Below, piece by piece: positions 1 to 9,271 of a DNA stretch of 49,979 nt (position 1 is its first letter; every line of letters begins with the position of its first letter). The DNA comes from Akkermansia muciniphila (GTDB lineage Bacteria; Verrucomicrobiota; Verrucomicrobiia; Limisphaerales; SXTU01): NCBI GenBank assembly GCA_945874145.1, contig CAMCFN010000029.1, positions 1-49,979 on the forward strand. Direction: 5' to 3'. The translations under genes were made by a program, and so were the position numbers. A model generated the notes under the pieces. The model was not told the DNA's origin and did no database searches. It saw nothing but the letters and a program-made list of their open reading frames with translations.

Positions 1-1083
1 GCCGAGAAGATCAATGACAACGCCAGCCGCTGGTTCCACTTCGGCCTCACCAGCAGCGACGTGGGCGACACCTGTTACGCCGTGCAGATGGTGCAGAGCG
101 CGGACATTCTGATCGCCGATGTGAAGATCGCCCGCGCCGCCATCGCCAAGCGAGCGAAGGAGCACAAGTTCACCCCCTGCATCGGCCGCAGCCACGGCAT
201 CCATGCTGAGCCCACGACCTTCGGGCTCAAGCTCGCGCTCATGCACGATGAGTTTGGGCGCGCGCTGGAGCGGCTGGAACGCGTTCGCGAAGTCGTTGCC
301 GTCGGCAAAATCTCCGGCGCGGTCGGCACCAGCGCGCACTTGTCCCCGCGCGTGGAAGCCTACGTCTGCAAGAAACTTGGCCTACGCCCCGCGCCCATCG
401 CCACGCAAGTCGTGCAGCGCGACATCCACGCCGAATTCCAACTCGCGATGGCGCTCGTTGGCGCGAGCATCGAGCGCTGGGCCGTGGAGTTCCGCCATTT
501 GCAACGCACCGAAGTGCTCGAAGCCGAGGAGCCGTTCACCAAGGGCCAGAAAGGTTCCAGCGCCATGCCGCACAAGCGCAACCCCATCACCTGGGAACGC
601 CTCACCGGCCTCGCGCGCGTGCTGCGCGGCAACGCGATGGCGTCGCTGGAAAACGTCGCCCTCTGGCACGAGCGCGACATCAGCCACAGCAGCGTGGAGC
701 GCATCATCTTCCCCGACTCCTGCACGCTGCTCGACTACATGTTTGGCCTGCTCACGCGCATGATGGACGGCCTCGCCGTCTATCCCGAGAACATGAAGCG
801 CAACCTCGGCCTCTCGCTGGGCATGTGGAACAGCCAGACCGTTCTGCTCGCGCTCATCCGCAAGGGGCTCACGCGCGAAGCCGCCTACAAGCTCTGCCAG
901 GACGCCGCCATGAAAACCTGGGAGGTGAAGCACGCCGGCCGCGACGACGCCAACTTCGTCACGCAGTTGCAGGCCGATCCCGAGGTCGCCAAGCACTTCA
1001 AGAAAGGCGAACTCGAAGCACTCTGCTCACTCGACTTCCACTTCAAAGAAGTGAACAACCGGTTTAAGCAATTGGGCCTTTGA
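1..1083 (+). CDS. purB: Adenylosuccinate lyase, 5' end outside window
   Basis: The reading frame is open from base 1, so the N-terminus lies upstream; 360 residues are visible of a family usually about 430-475 long. The enzyme splits SAICAR to AICAR plus fumarate and adenylosuccinate to AMP plus fumarate, and works as a cytosolic homotetramer. Visible family marks are HFGLTSSDV at the start, the catalytic-histidine segment [14 protein letters not shown] around fragment residue 62, and the fumarate-lyase signature [11 protein letters not shown] around residues 185-195. It ends 36 bases before jetA on the same strand with no visible terminator, so read-through into the defence genes is plausible. 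Identity is secure from the signature. Confidence 0.95.
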   Translation, partial: AEKINDNASRWFHFGLTSSDVGDTCYAVQMVQSADILIADVKIARAAIAKRAKEHKFTPCIGRSHGIHAEPTTFGLKLALMHDEFGRALERLERVREVVAVGKISGAVGTSAHLSPRVEAYVCKKLGLRPAPIATQVVQRDIHAEFQLAMALVGASIERWAVEFRHLQRTEVLEAEEPFTKGQKGSSAMPHKRNPITWERLTGLARVLRGNAMASLENVALWHERDISHSSVERIIFPDSCTLLDYMFGLLTRMMDGLAVYPENMKRNLGLSLGMWNSQTVLLALIRKGLTREAAYKLCQDAAMKTWEVKHAGRDDANFVTQLQADPEVAKHFKKGELEALCSLDFHFKEVNNRFKQLGL

Positions 1084-1119
1084 ACGAATATCTCCCACCG
1101 CTACCTTCGGTGCTTGCCA

Positions 1120-2583
1120 ATGAACTCGCGCGTCCCCCTCGCCACCGCGCTCTTCCGCGAAGTTGGGAAGAACTTCTTCGCCCTGCTGGCTGGGCCCTTG
1201 GCGCGGCTCTATGTGGACGCGCTTGACACGTTGGAGCGCGAGGCGGGGCAGCGGAACCAGGGGATCGACCGTGAGGAGGCGCTGGCGTTGGTGGAGCAGG
1301 TCGTCGAGCAACACGAGGACCTGGTGGGCGTGGGCGACGAGTCGGTTCCGCAATCCGCCACGAACCGCGAGCGCGCGCGGACCGTGCTCGACACGCTGCG
1401 CGCCGCCGGCTGGTTGCAGGAAGAAGCTCGCACGGACTGGCAGCGGCTCGTGTTCTTCGATGCCAACGGCACCCACCTGCTGCAGGCGCTGCGTAAGATT
1501 GCTTTCCCCGAAGCGGCCTTCTTCTCCGACAAACTCGTCAATGTCTGCGTCACCCTCGCGCGGTGCGGCGAGCTGAATCTGGACGCCCTGCACGACGACC
1601 CATGGGCGCAGATCGAGACGTGCGTTGAAAACCTCCAAGCGGGACTCACGGAGCTGCGCGGAATGCAGAAATCCATCGAGCGCCATACCAAACAGCAACT
1701 CGCCGCGACCACGCTTCAGGAAAACCTCGAACTGTTTCTCGATCAGTTTGCCGAGCGCATCGGGCGCACCTGTTACGCGCAGTTGGTTCACGCGCGCCTG
1801 CCGTCGCGGCTCGCCGATGCGCGCCGTGCCTTGGAGAGCCTTTCCTCCCACGCCGAACTCACCTCCAAGATGCAGTCCGAAGTCATGCGCCGCGAGCCAG
1901 CTCTCTCGGCGGAGGCGGCCATGGCGCGTGTGCGGCTGCGGATCAACGACCTGGAGGAGATGCTGCATCAGGTCGAGCCACTGGCGGACGCCATTGACCG
2001 GCGCACGGCGGAATTCGCCCGCCGCTCGCAGGGACGCTTCCGCTACCTACAGGAGACCACGAGCGAAAACCGCGCCCGCGTGCAGACGTTCTTCGAGACA
2101 CTCAACCGCCACTTCGCCGGCCAGCGCGTCGCTGACGTGGACGCCCTCGGCCTGGAACTCCCCGCCTTGCGCCTGCACGACGCGCGGCTGTTCGGCGGGC
2201 TTGAATCGCTCTACACGCCGCGTCTGCGCCGTGCTGCCGGGGAGATTGAACCGCTGGAAGATGCCGACCCCCGGCAAGCCGACCGCGCGCTCGCGCAATT
2301 GGGCAACAACATGCGCGACTCACTCACGACCAGCCGCGCCAACCGGTTCGTCGCCACGCTGCCGGGCGAACGCGGCGCGACATGGAGTTCCAGCGACTTA
2401 CTCCGCGAGCACGTCCACAACGACGAGGACGTGGCCAGCCTCATTGCCTGCCTGCTGCACGCGCGCTCGACCGACGCGCGCTTCGAGGTGTGCGTGCCGC
2501 GTCGCGACACGGAGGCGGACGCCGGGGACTTCGATGTGAAATTTCAATGCCGCATCGAGCGGTTCACGCTGGTGAAGAAATGA
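1120..2583 (+). CDS. jetA: Wadjet protein JetA (kleisin-like subunit)
   Basis: A 487-residue protein. I place it as JetA because it is the first gene of a four-gene set whose other members are clear JetB, JetC and JetD. JetA proteins are MukF/MksF-like kleisins that bridge the SMC ATPase heads of the Wadjet complex, which extrudes loops on circular DNA and lets the JetD nuclease cut plasmids. The N-terminal part (VPLATALFREVGKNFFALLA) looks like the JetA winged-helix start, residues about 170-330 are long charged helices, and the C-terminus is compact. ATG 1120 is preferred over TTG 1114 two codons upstream. The stop overlaps the jetB start (ATGA). The Wadjet type was not determined. Confidence 0.8.
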   Translation: MNSRVPLATALFREVGKNFFALLAGPLARLYVDALDTLEREAGQRNQGIDREEALALVEQVVEQHEDLVGVGDESVPQSATNRERARTVLDTLRAAGWLQEEARTDWQRLVFFDANGTHLLQALRKIAFPEAAFFSDKLVNVCVTLARCGELNLDALHDDPWAQIETCVENLQAGLTELRGMQKSIERHTKQQLAATTLQENLELFLDQFAERIGRTCYAQLVHARLPSRLADARRALESLSSHAELTSKMQSEVMRREPALSAEAAMARVRLRINDLEEMLHQVEPLADAIDRRTAEFARRSQGRFRYLQETTSENRARVQTFFETLNRHFAGQRVADVDALGLELPALRLHDARLFGGLESLYTPRLRRAAGEIEPLEDADPRQADRALAQLGNNMRDSLTTSRANRFVATLPGERGATWSSSDLLREHVHNDEDVASLIACLLHARSTDARFEVCVPRRDTEADAGDFDVKFQCRIERFTLVKK

Positions 2584-3254
2584 CGGACCTCGGCTCACCC
2601 TCCCAACCCGGCGGTCTGCTCGCCCGCCTTGACCCGCACGACCGCGAGCGGCTGGGCGAGGCGCTGCGGGAGCTGCTCGCCCACGGTTCCATTCTCGGCT
2701 TCGAGTCGGCGCAGAACGGCCTTTACCACTGGAGCCACCAGAACCGTCCGTGGGTGGAGGAATTCGCTGGCCTGCTCGACCTCAAGCTCCATTGGGACCA
2801 CCAGGAGCGCATCGTGCAGGCCGTGCCGCAGGGCCGCGCCTTTCTGATCACGCTGAAGCTGGACGCCACGCTCGTCCTGCTCACGCTCTGGTATGAGTTC
2901 GACACCGCGCTCCGCGACCGGGGTGAATCACCGCCGGTCGAGATGACCGTGCAACAGCTCAACGATTCGCTCGCCGAGAAGTTTGAGCCACTCCACAAAC
3001 ATCTCCCCAGCCAGACGCGGCTGCGCGAAATCCTCGCCCTTGCCCAGCGGAAGAATCTGCTGCGCTACACCTTCGACCCCGCCACGCCGGAGCGTTCTCC
3101 CATCCAAATCTACCGCACGCTCCACCGCGTCATCGAGTTCCAGAGCATCGCGGAGTGGAACCAGCACGCGGAGCGCTACCTGGCCGGGCTGAAGGAGCCG
3201 GGCGCGGAGGCCGCACCGCTCACCGAGGCCAGCAGCGACGACAAAGCCGAATGA
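2580..3254 (+). CDS. jetB: Wadjet protein JetB (MukE/kite-like subunit)
   Basis: A 224-residue protein of the DUF4194/JetB kind, the winged-helix KITE subunit that binds the kleisin JetA. Features seen are an N-terminal globular segment, LVLLTLWYEFDTALRDRG around residues 96-113, and a C-terminal winged-helix-like part ending in an acidic tail. The start ATG 2580 overlaps the jetA stop and the end overlaps the jetC start, both as ATGA, which indicates translational coupling and fixed stoichiometry. A longer in-frame opening upstream (from 2382) lies wholly inside jetA and is rejected. Assignment rests on size, fold-like features and position between jetA and jetC. Confidence 0.8.
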   Translation: MTDLGSPSQPGGLLARLDPHDRERLGEALRELLAHGSILGFESAQNGLYHWSHQNRPWVEEFAGLLDLKLHWDHQERIVQAVPQGRAFLITLKLDATLVLLTLWYEFDTALRDRGESPPVEMTVQQLNDSLAEKFEPLHKHLPSQTRLREILALAQRKNLLRYTFDPATPERSPIQIYRTLHRVIEFQSIAEWNQHAERYLAGLKEPGAEAAPLTEASSDDKAE

Positions 3255-6200
3255 CCCCCACGATTCGACTCACCCGCCTCCACGCGCTGAACTGGTATGG
3301 CTACAAGGACACCATCCCGGTCGAGGGCAATCTCCTGCTCGCGGGCGTGACCGGCTCGGGCAAGTCCATCCTCATGGACTTGATTCAGCTCGTGCTCGTG
3401 GGCGACCAGCGGCTCGTGCGCTTTAACCAGTCCGCCACCGGCGACCGCTCGGACCGTTCGCTCAAGGGCTACTGCCTCGGCGACACCAAGCAGGAGGAGA
3501 ACGGCGTCACCCAATACATGAGGCAGAGCGCCATCACCTACGTGGCACTCGAATTCACTTGGCCTAACGGCAAGCGCGGCGAGACGTGGGGGCTGCGCAT
3601 CGAGTTCGCCAGCGCGGCGGAGACGCGGGGGACGGTCACGCCATTCTTCATTCCTGCGTCGCTGGCCCGCAGCGACTTCCTCGACCCGGAGAAACGCCCC
3701 CTGGACTCCACCGCGTTCAAGGCGCTCGCCGAATCCCACGCCGCCCGCGACGGCACGCGCGGGCGGATTTACCCCGAGGGCCTGCAAGCCTATCTGCGCG
3801 ACATGGCGCAGCCCACGCACCTGAACTTCGACCGCGAGGTGTTGAGCGCTCTGCTGCCCACGGCGATGTCCTTCACCTTCCTCAAGAGTTTCAACGACTT
3901 CGCCCGCCAGTTCATCCTGCCCGCCGACAAGCTCGACGTGAGCGACGTGACCGCGAGCTACCGCACGTTCCTCGGCTACGAACGCGACCTGACGGAACTC
4001 AACGACCAGTTCCAGCGGCTGAAGGCCATCCGCGACACCTTCACCCGCCTGACCGAACTCCGCCGCGACCGCGCGCTGGCCCGTTATCTCGAAGCCCAAC
4101 TCCGCCACGAACACGCTGGCGAGCAACTGCAAGACGATGAAGCCCGCCTCGCCAAACTCCGGGAAGAATACGCCGGTGAAGAGAAGCGGCTGAAGGAACT
4201 CGACGAAGCGCTACCCGAACTTCAGCGCCAGATTGATGGGCTGAAGGCCGCCATCAACGAGACGCCGGAAGGCCGGCTCTACGCGGATTTGAAGTCGCGC
4301 AACGAGAAGCTCGCGCGACAACTTTCCCAGCTCTCCGACATCGGCAGCTCGCTCGAACAAGCCCTCGCCAACCGCATCCGCAACGCCCGCGCCTGGCTCA
4401 AAGACCTCCGAGCCCTGCCGCTCGAACTCGACGCCGTCTCCGTCAGCACCGTCGAGCGTGCGCTCACCGCCGTCGTGGACGGCCGCGTGGGCAGGGCTGG
4501 CGAGACGCTGCCCGCGCTCGGCACTGCTGCGCAGAACGCCGCCGCCGCCGCCGGCCGCGCCGCCGCACCGACACAGAAACGGCTCGGGGAAATCCGCCAG
4601 CAGCTCGGCCAGTTACGCGATGAGATTGCCACGCTCAAGCTCGGCAAGCTGCCCGGCGGCAACTCGCGCCTGCTCGACGCGCTCAACGCCAGCCTGCTCA
4701 CGCGCGGCCCGGAGCTGCCCGCGCAGCCGTTGTGCAAACTGTGCGAGGTCATGGATGAGCGCTGGCGTCCGGCCATCGAGACTGCCTTTACGCGCAAGTT
4801 TGCCATCGTCGTCGCGCCGGAGCATTACGACCTGGCGGAGCAGACCTACCACGGGCTGAAGGCGGCGAACCTTGGCGGTGAGTCGGGGCGCGAATCGCTC
4901 ATCAATCCGGTGAAGGCGCTCCGGCTCAAGAAACCCATCCGCCCCGGTTCGCTCGCGGAGAAGTTGCAAACCAGCCACCCGGTCGTGGCGGCCATCGTCA
5001 GCCACCTGTTCGGCGACCTGATGTGCGTCGAGCGGCGCGAGGACTTGCGCAAGCACGACTACGCCATCCTGCCCGACGGCTTCATGACGCGCGGCGCGTT
5101 CGTCGAGCGCCCGCGCTTCTACGATGGCAACCCCTTCGTCGGCCAACGCGGGCTGGAGCAGCAGCGCGTGTGGAAGGAAAGACAGCGTGACGAACTGGAG
5201 GCCGAGGAGCGGCGGCTGGCCCCGGTCGAGCGCGCGGTGAAAGCCCTAAACGACGGCTGGCGCGAGCATTTCGACATCGCGCCCAGCCTCTACGGCGACC
5301 TCGCCCGTGTGCAGGAGTTGCCGAAGTTGAAAGCGGAGTTGGACGAGAACATCGCCAAGCTCAAGACCATTGACCGGGCGAAGTTCGATGAACTGGCGCA
5401 GGAGCAAGGGAGGTTGGAGACGAGCTTGAAGGCGATGGAGGAGGAACGCCGCGCGCTCGACCGCAGCGAGAAGCGAGTCGAGCTGCGGCGCTTGGAAAAC
5501 CACGTTGAACTGACTCGTGGCGAGGTGAAGAAGCTGGCGGAGAAGTTCGAGCAAGTCCGCAACGAGACCGACGTCTCGCCGTGGTTGCCGAGGCTGGCGG
5601 AAGTGCGCGCGGAGATGCTCGGGCGTTTCCCGGCAAAGGAAATCGTGGCGAACCGCTTCAACGACCAATTCCACGATTGCACGGAAAAGGCTGCCGCCGC
5701 GTGGGAAGACGTGAAGGCCAAGCGCCGGGAATTAGCGATGGCTCACCCCAAGTTCGACGACCTGCCCATCGAAGCCGAGACGAACGCGGCGCACGACCAG
5801 CCCCTCGGCAAGCTGGGCGACTACATCCCGGATTACAAAGCCAAGTCTGAACGTGAGCGCCAGAACTGGGAGCATCTCTTCCGCACGCAGATTTTGGAGA
5901 AGCTCCACAGCGCACTCATGGATGTGCGGGACCGGATTGCCATCCTCACCACGGAGTTGAAGAAGCGCCCCATCGGGACGAACACCTACGAACTGCGGCT
6001 CCGGCGCAATCCCGATTACCAGCTCTACCACGAGCTACTCGAAGCGAGTGCGCTGGCGAGGGGCGATGACTTGTTCTTCGCCTCTGCCGACGAGCGCTTC
6101 CGCAACGCCATCACGCACTTCCTCAAGACCCTCACAGAGGCCGAGGGCGGTGCGGAGGCCGCGCGGCTCCTCGACTACCGGCACTATTACGAATACGACA

Positions 6201-6619
6201 TGGAGGTGGTGGAGGCGGACGGGCGCAAGACCAGCGTGGACCGGCACTCCGGCAAGTTCAGCGGCGGCGAGAACCAGTCGCCCTACTTCATCGCCATCCT
6301 CGCCAGCTACCTGCGCGCCTACCGCCGCTACAGCTCGCGCAAACCCGAGCCGTCGCTGGGCCTGGTGCCGATTGACGAGGCGTTCTCGAAACTCAGCGGC
6401 GAGCGCATCAAGGACTGCATCACCGCGCTGAAGGCGTTTGATTTGCAGGGCGTGTTCTCGATGAGCACGGGCAACATCCCTTATGCCTTCGAGCACTGCG
6501 ACTGGCTGGTGGTGGTGTCCAAGGAGGAACGCCGTCTCGGCAACCGGACGGAGATTCGCAACATCCCGGTGAGCCTCGCACGGGAGTCCGAGGACGCGCG
6601 GCGGTTGTTGAACGAGTAA
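3251..6619 (+). CDS. jetC: Wadjet SMC-like ATPase JetC
   Basis: A 1122-residue SMC/MukB-type ATPase. The Walker A motif GVTGSGKS is at residues 32-39, long coiled-coil arms span roughly residues 250-900, the ABC signature FSGGENQ is at 1003-1009, and Walker B (LVPIDEAF) has the acidic pair at D1042-E1043. Two such ATPases with JetA and JetB form the motor that senses and compacts small circular DNA. The N-terminus (RLTRLHALNWYGYKDTIPVEG) resembles COG4913-type ATPases. ATG 3251 overlaps the jetB stop and places Walker A at the usual distance from the start. All ATPase motifs look intact, so the motor is probably functional. Confidence 0.92.
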   Translation: MTPTIRLTRLHALNWYGYKDTIPVEGNLLLAGVTGSGKSILMDLIQLVLVGDQRLVRFNQSATGDRSDRSLKGYCLGDTKQEENGVTQYMRQSAITYVALEFTWPNGKRGETWGLRIEFASAAETRGTVTPFFIPASLARSDFLDPEKRPLDSTAFKALAESHAARDGTRGRIYPEGLQAYLRDMAQPTHLNFDREVLSALLPTAMSFTFLKSFNDFARQFILPADKLDVSDVTASYRTFLGYERDLTELNDQFQRLKAIRDTFTRLTELRRDRALARYLEAQLRHEHAGEQLQDDEARLAKLREEYAGEEKRLKELDEALPELQRQIDGLKAAINETPEGRLYADLKSRNEKLARQLSQLSDIGSSLEQALANRIRNARAWLKDLRALPLELDAVSVSTVERALTAVVDGRVGRAGETLPALGTAAQNAAAAAGRAAAPTQKRLGEIRQQLGQLRDEIATLKLGKLPGGNSRLLDALNASLLTRGPELPAQPLCKLCEVMDERWRPAIETAFTRKFAIVVAPEHYDLAEQTYHGLKAANLGGESGRESLINPVKALRLKKPIRPGSLAEKLQTSHPVVAAIVSHLFGDLMCVERREDLRKHDYAILPDGFMTRGAFVERPRFYDGNPFVGQRGLEQQRVWKERQRDELEAEERRLAPVERAVKALNDGWREHFDIAPSLYGDLARVQELPKLKAELDENIAKLKTIDRAKFDELAQEQGRLETSLKAMEEERRALDRSEKRVELRRLENHVELTRGEVKKLAEKFEQVRNETDVSPWLPRLAEVRAEMLGRFPAKEIVANRFNDQFHDCTEKAAAAWEDVKAKRRELAMAHPKFDDLPIEAETNAAHDQPLGKLGDYIPDYKAKSERERQNWEHLFRTQILEKLHSALMDVRDRIAILTTELKKRPIGTNTYELRLRRNPDYQLYHELLEASALARGDDLFFASADERFRNAITHFLKTLTEAEGGAEAARLLDYRHYYEYDMEVVEADGRKTSVDRHSGKFSGGENQSPYFIAILASYLRAYRRYSSRKPEPSLGLVPIDEAFSKLSGERIKDCITALKAFDLQGVFSMSTGNIPYAFEHCDWLVVVSKEERRLGNRTEIRNIPVSLARESEDARRLLNE

Positions 6620-6622
6620 GCC

Positions 6623-7768
6623 ATGAAAGCGTCCTCGCCCGTGCTCGATGCTCTGGCCCGCCGTTACGAGCGCACGCAGGCGGGCCGGACAGGAGAAGCC
6701 AGACGTGACGTGTGGATGGCGGTCGAGGAGGTGCTGGACGATGCAGGTGCCGCCGAAGGAGAATCCCGCGCCGTCGCCGAGCAACAGCTTCAAGCAGCGC
6801 AGCGGGCTGGAATTCTCGTCATCGAGCCGCTGCACAAACGCGACCGCAAGTCGCTCGGCCATATCCGCCTCTCACCGGCCAACGAAGCCCGACTTTACGA
6901 ACGGCTGGGGCGCAGGTCGCCCACACAACTCCGTGCCGCGCTCGCCGAGCAGTTCGCTGTCGCCGCGTCGTCCGCAGTTCCCGCCCGCTGGCGCGATGGC
7001 TGGCGGAACTGGTGCGAACGGATGCGCGCTGCCGCCGTCGTTGGCGGTGCAGTGGCCCCCTTCGACCGCGAACCTAGCGAGGAGAACGCCGCTTTGCTCA
7101 GGCTCTTGCCGAAGCTGCTGGCGTGGGAAGGTGAGTCGCTGGTGCGCTTCGTTAGTTGTGTTCTCTGCGGCGACTCCAAAATGTTGGAGGCGTGGGCAGC
7201 AAAGGAGGAACAGGGGGAATTCGCCGGACGCTTGCGCGGAAAACTCGGACGCCTGCTGGAGGACATCACAAGTGGAGAAATCAAGACGCTGGACAGCTTG
7301 GAGATTCTGCCCAACCCACGCTTCGCCCTGGTTCACGGCCCGTTGCGGCTGCGGCTGGATGGCGAATGGCTCGACCTCGGACGGCTGCACGGCGCGTTTC
7401 GCCTGGCCATGGCGGACATCGAACGCGCCGAGGAAATCACCACCAGCGCCCGCCGCTGTCTGACGGTGGAAAACGAAACCTCCTTCCACGAACTCGCCAA
7501 ACTCCGCAGCAGCGAGCTGTTGATTCAGACGAGCTTCCCCGGCGCTGGCACGCTCGCGTTGCTGAAGCGGCTGCCCGGCAACCTCGAGTTCTGGCACTTC
7601 GGCGACACCGATGACGCTGGCTTTGAGATTCTCCGGGTTCTTCGAGAACAGTCAGGCCGTGACTTTCAACCCTTGCATATGCCGCGCGGACGAATCCCTT
7701 TTGAGCAGGAATCGCTTGGGTGCCCACGTGTTCCTCACTGGCCATTCTATCCCGATTTTCAGGGATGA
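6623..7768 (+). CDS. jetD: Wadjet nuclease subunit JetD (DUF3322 + Toprim-like)
   Basis: A 381-residue protein starting 3 bases after jetC. JetD is the Toprim-like nuclease that cleaves the DNA trapped by the JetABC motor. The N-terminal DUF3322-type region covers about residues 1-190. The C-terminal DUF2220/Toprim region shows the acidic loop VENETSF at 282-288 (E283, E285) and the metal-binding GDTDDAGF at 327-334 (D328, D330). After a PLHM segment the protein passes quickly to FEQESLG and ends in PHWPFYP. From memory of the family I expect more residues between those two points, so a small internal deletion is possible. Catalytic acidic residues are present. Confidence 0.85.
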   Translation: MKASSPVLDALARRYERTQAGRTGEARRDVWMAVEEVLDDAGAAEGESRAVAEQQLQAAQRAGILVIEPLHKRDRKSLGHIRLSPANEARLYERLGRRSPTQLRAALAEQFAVAASSAVPARWRDGWRNWCERMRAAAVVGGAVAPFDREPSEENAALLRLLPKLLAWEGESLVRFVSCVLCGDSKMLEAWAAKEEQGEFAGRLRGKLGRLLEDITSGEIKTLDSLEILPNPRFALVHGPLRLRLDGEWLDLGRLHGAFRLAMADIERAEEITTSARRCLTVENETSFHELAKLRSSELLIQTSFPGAGTLALLKRLPGNLEFWHFGDTDDAGFEILRVLREQSGRDFQPLHMPRGRIPFEQESLGCPRVPHWPFYPDFQG

Positions 7769-7991
7769 TGAGCGAGCCAACCGTCTGAGTGACGCTGGGT
7801 GCGGGGCGTTCTTCGCCGTCGCGAAGGCGTTCTGAAGCTGATGAACGAGTTCCGCTGCCAGGGCGGAGGTCCGAGCGACGGCATCGTCGGCTGGGGCGGA
7901 ATTAGTTTGCTCCCATCGGGCACCGCTGGCGTCATCAGCACGACTGCGGCGGCAATGGTTGCCTGGCCGCGCGCACAACGAATTTCCACTC
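7769..7991. other. Gap between jetD and murA
   Basis: About 220 bases without a supported gene. A weak 6-bp hairpin (7811-7826, CTTCGC/GCGAAG with a 4-base loop) lies soon after jetD but has no T-run. No convincing promoter was found. In-frame sequence continues upstream of the murA start to 7959 but the family start is at 7992. Reverse-strand frames here have no recognisable protein. Confidence 0.5.
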
Positions 7992-9254
7992 ATGGACAGT
8001 TTGCTCATCAAAGGCGGTGTGCCGCTGCACGGGGACGTGCAGATCAGCGGGGCCAAGAACGCCGTGCTCCCCATCATGGCCGCCACGCTCCTCACCAACG
8101 AGCCGTGCGTCATCCGGCATGTGCCCGACCTCACCGATGTGAAGTTCATGGGCAAGATCCTCCAGTCGCTCGGCGCGGAGGTGACGATCGAGGGCGACAC
8201 GTTCACCGTGCAGGCCCGGCGCATCAAGGGCCACGGCGACTACGAGCTGATCCGCAAGATGCGCGGCTCCATCTGCATCCTTGGGCCCCTGCTGGCCCGC
8301 CTGCGCAAGGCGGAGGTTTCTCAGCCCGGCGGCTGTGTCATCGGCACGCGGCCAATTGATCTGCACCTCAAGGGCCTGCGGGCGCTGGGCGCGAAGATCG
8401 TGGTGGACGAGGGCTACGTCCGGGTGCAGGCCCCGCGCTTGATTGGCACCGAGATCTTCCTCGGCGGCCGGGCCGGGCCCACGGTGCTGGGCACGGCGAA
8501 CATCATGAGCGCGGCGGTGCTGGCCGAAGGGGTCACCATCATCGAGAGCGCCGCCTGCGAGCCCGAGGTCACGGACCTGGCCAACTTTCTGAACGCGATG
8601 GGGGCCAAGATTCAGGGCGCGGGCAGTCCCACCCTTACCATCACCGGCGTGAAGGAACTGCACGGCGCGGAGCACGAGGTCATTCCCGACCGTATCGAGG
8701 CGGCCACCTTCGCCATCGCGGCGGCCATGACCAACGGGGAAATCACCATCCACGGCGCGCGGCCGGATCACATGAACGCCGTCATCGACAAGCTGCGCGA
8801 GGCGGGCGTGAAGGTCGAACGGCGCGGCACTTCGCTGGTGGTCAAGCGCGGCGGCAAGCTGCAGCCGGTGGATGTCACCACCTTGCCCTACGCCGGCTTC
8901 CCGACCGATGTGCAGGCGCAGATGATGGCGCTCATGTGTCTCACGCCGGGCATCAGCATCATCACCGAGCGCATCTTCGAGAGCCGCTTCAGCCATGTGG
9001 CCGAGCTGGGCCGGCTGGGAGCGGACATCTCGATCGAGGGTCCGAGCGCGATTGTGAAGGGGGGCAAGCGGCTCAGTGGCGCACCCGTGATGGCCAGCGA
9101 TCTCCGCGCCAGCGCGGCGTTGGTGCTGGCCGGCTTGGCCGCTAAGGGCTCGACGCAGGTGAACCGCATTTACCACCTCGACCGCGGCTACGAGAAGATC
9201 GACCAGAAGCTCAAGCAGCTCGGCGCGCGCATCTCCCGGATTCAGGAGACTTGA
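7992..9254 (+). CDS. murA: UDP-N-acetylglucosamine 1-carboxyvinyltransferase
   Basis: A 420-residue enzyme for the first committed step of peptidoglycan synthesis, transferring enolpyruvate from PEP to UDP-GlcNAc in the cytosol. With ATG 7992 as start, the substrate-binding K22-N23 (SGAKNAVLP) and the active-site cysteine C115 (GGCVIGTRP) fall at exactly the E. coli MurA positions, and the length matches the usual 418-420, so this start is chosen over an upstream frame extension. Cys115 is present, so fosfomycin sensitivity at this target is expected rather than the Asp-type resistance. It is convergent with hisC, 17 bases apart. Confidence 0.97.
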   Translation: MDSLLIKGGVPLHGDVQISGAKNAVLPIMAATLLTNEPCVIRHVPDLTDVKFMGKILQSLGAEVTIEGDTFTVQARRIKGHGDYELIRKMRGSICILGPLLARLRKAEVSQPGGCVIGTRPIDLHLKGLRALGAKIVVDEGYVRVQAPRLIGTEIFLGGRAGPTVLGTANIMSAAVLAEGVTIIESAACEPEVTDLANFLNAMGAKIQGAGSPTLTITGVKELHGAEHEVIPDRIEAATFAIAAAMTNGEITIHGARPDHMNAVIDKLREAGVKVERRGTSLVVKRGGKLQPVDVTTLPYAGFPTDVQAQMMALMCLTPGISIITERIFESRFSHVAELGRLGADISIEGPSAIVKGGKRLSGAPVMASDLRASAALVLAGLAAKGSTQVNRIYHLDRGYEKIDQKLKQLGARISRIQET

Positions 9255-9271
9255 TCCGGTCCGGCGGGCGC

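Noticed and set aside
7811..7826. Hairpin after jetD as a terminator
   Set aside because: Six-base stem without T-run is within chance expectation in GC-rich DNA.
7652..8227. Minus-strand frame across the jetD end and murA start
   Set aside because: It overlaps conserved murA and jetD coding sequence and encodes no known domain; the only gap it covers is 220 bases.
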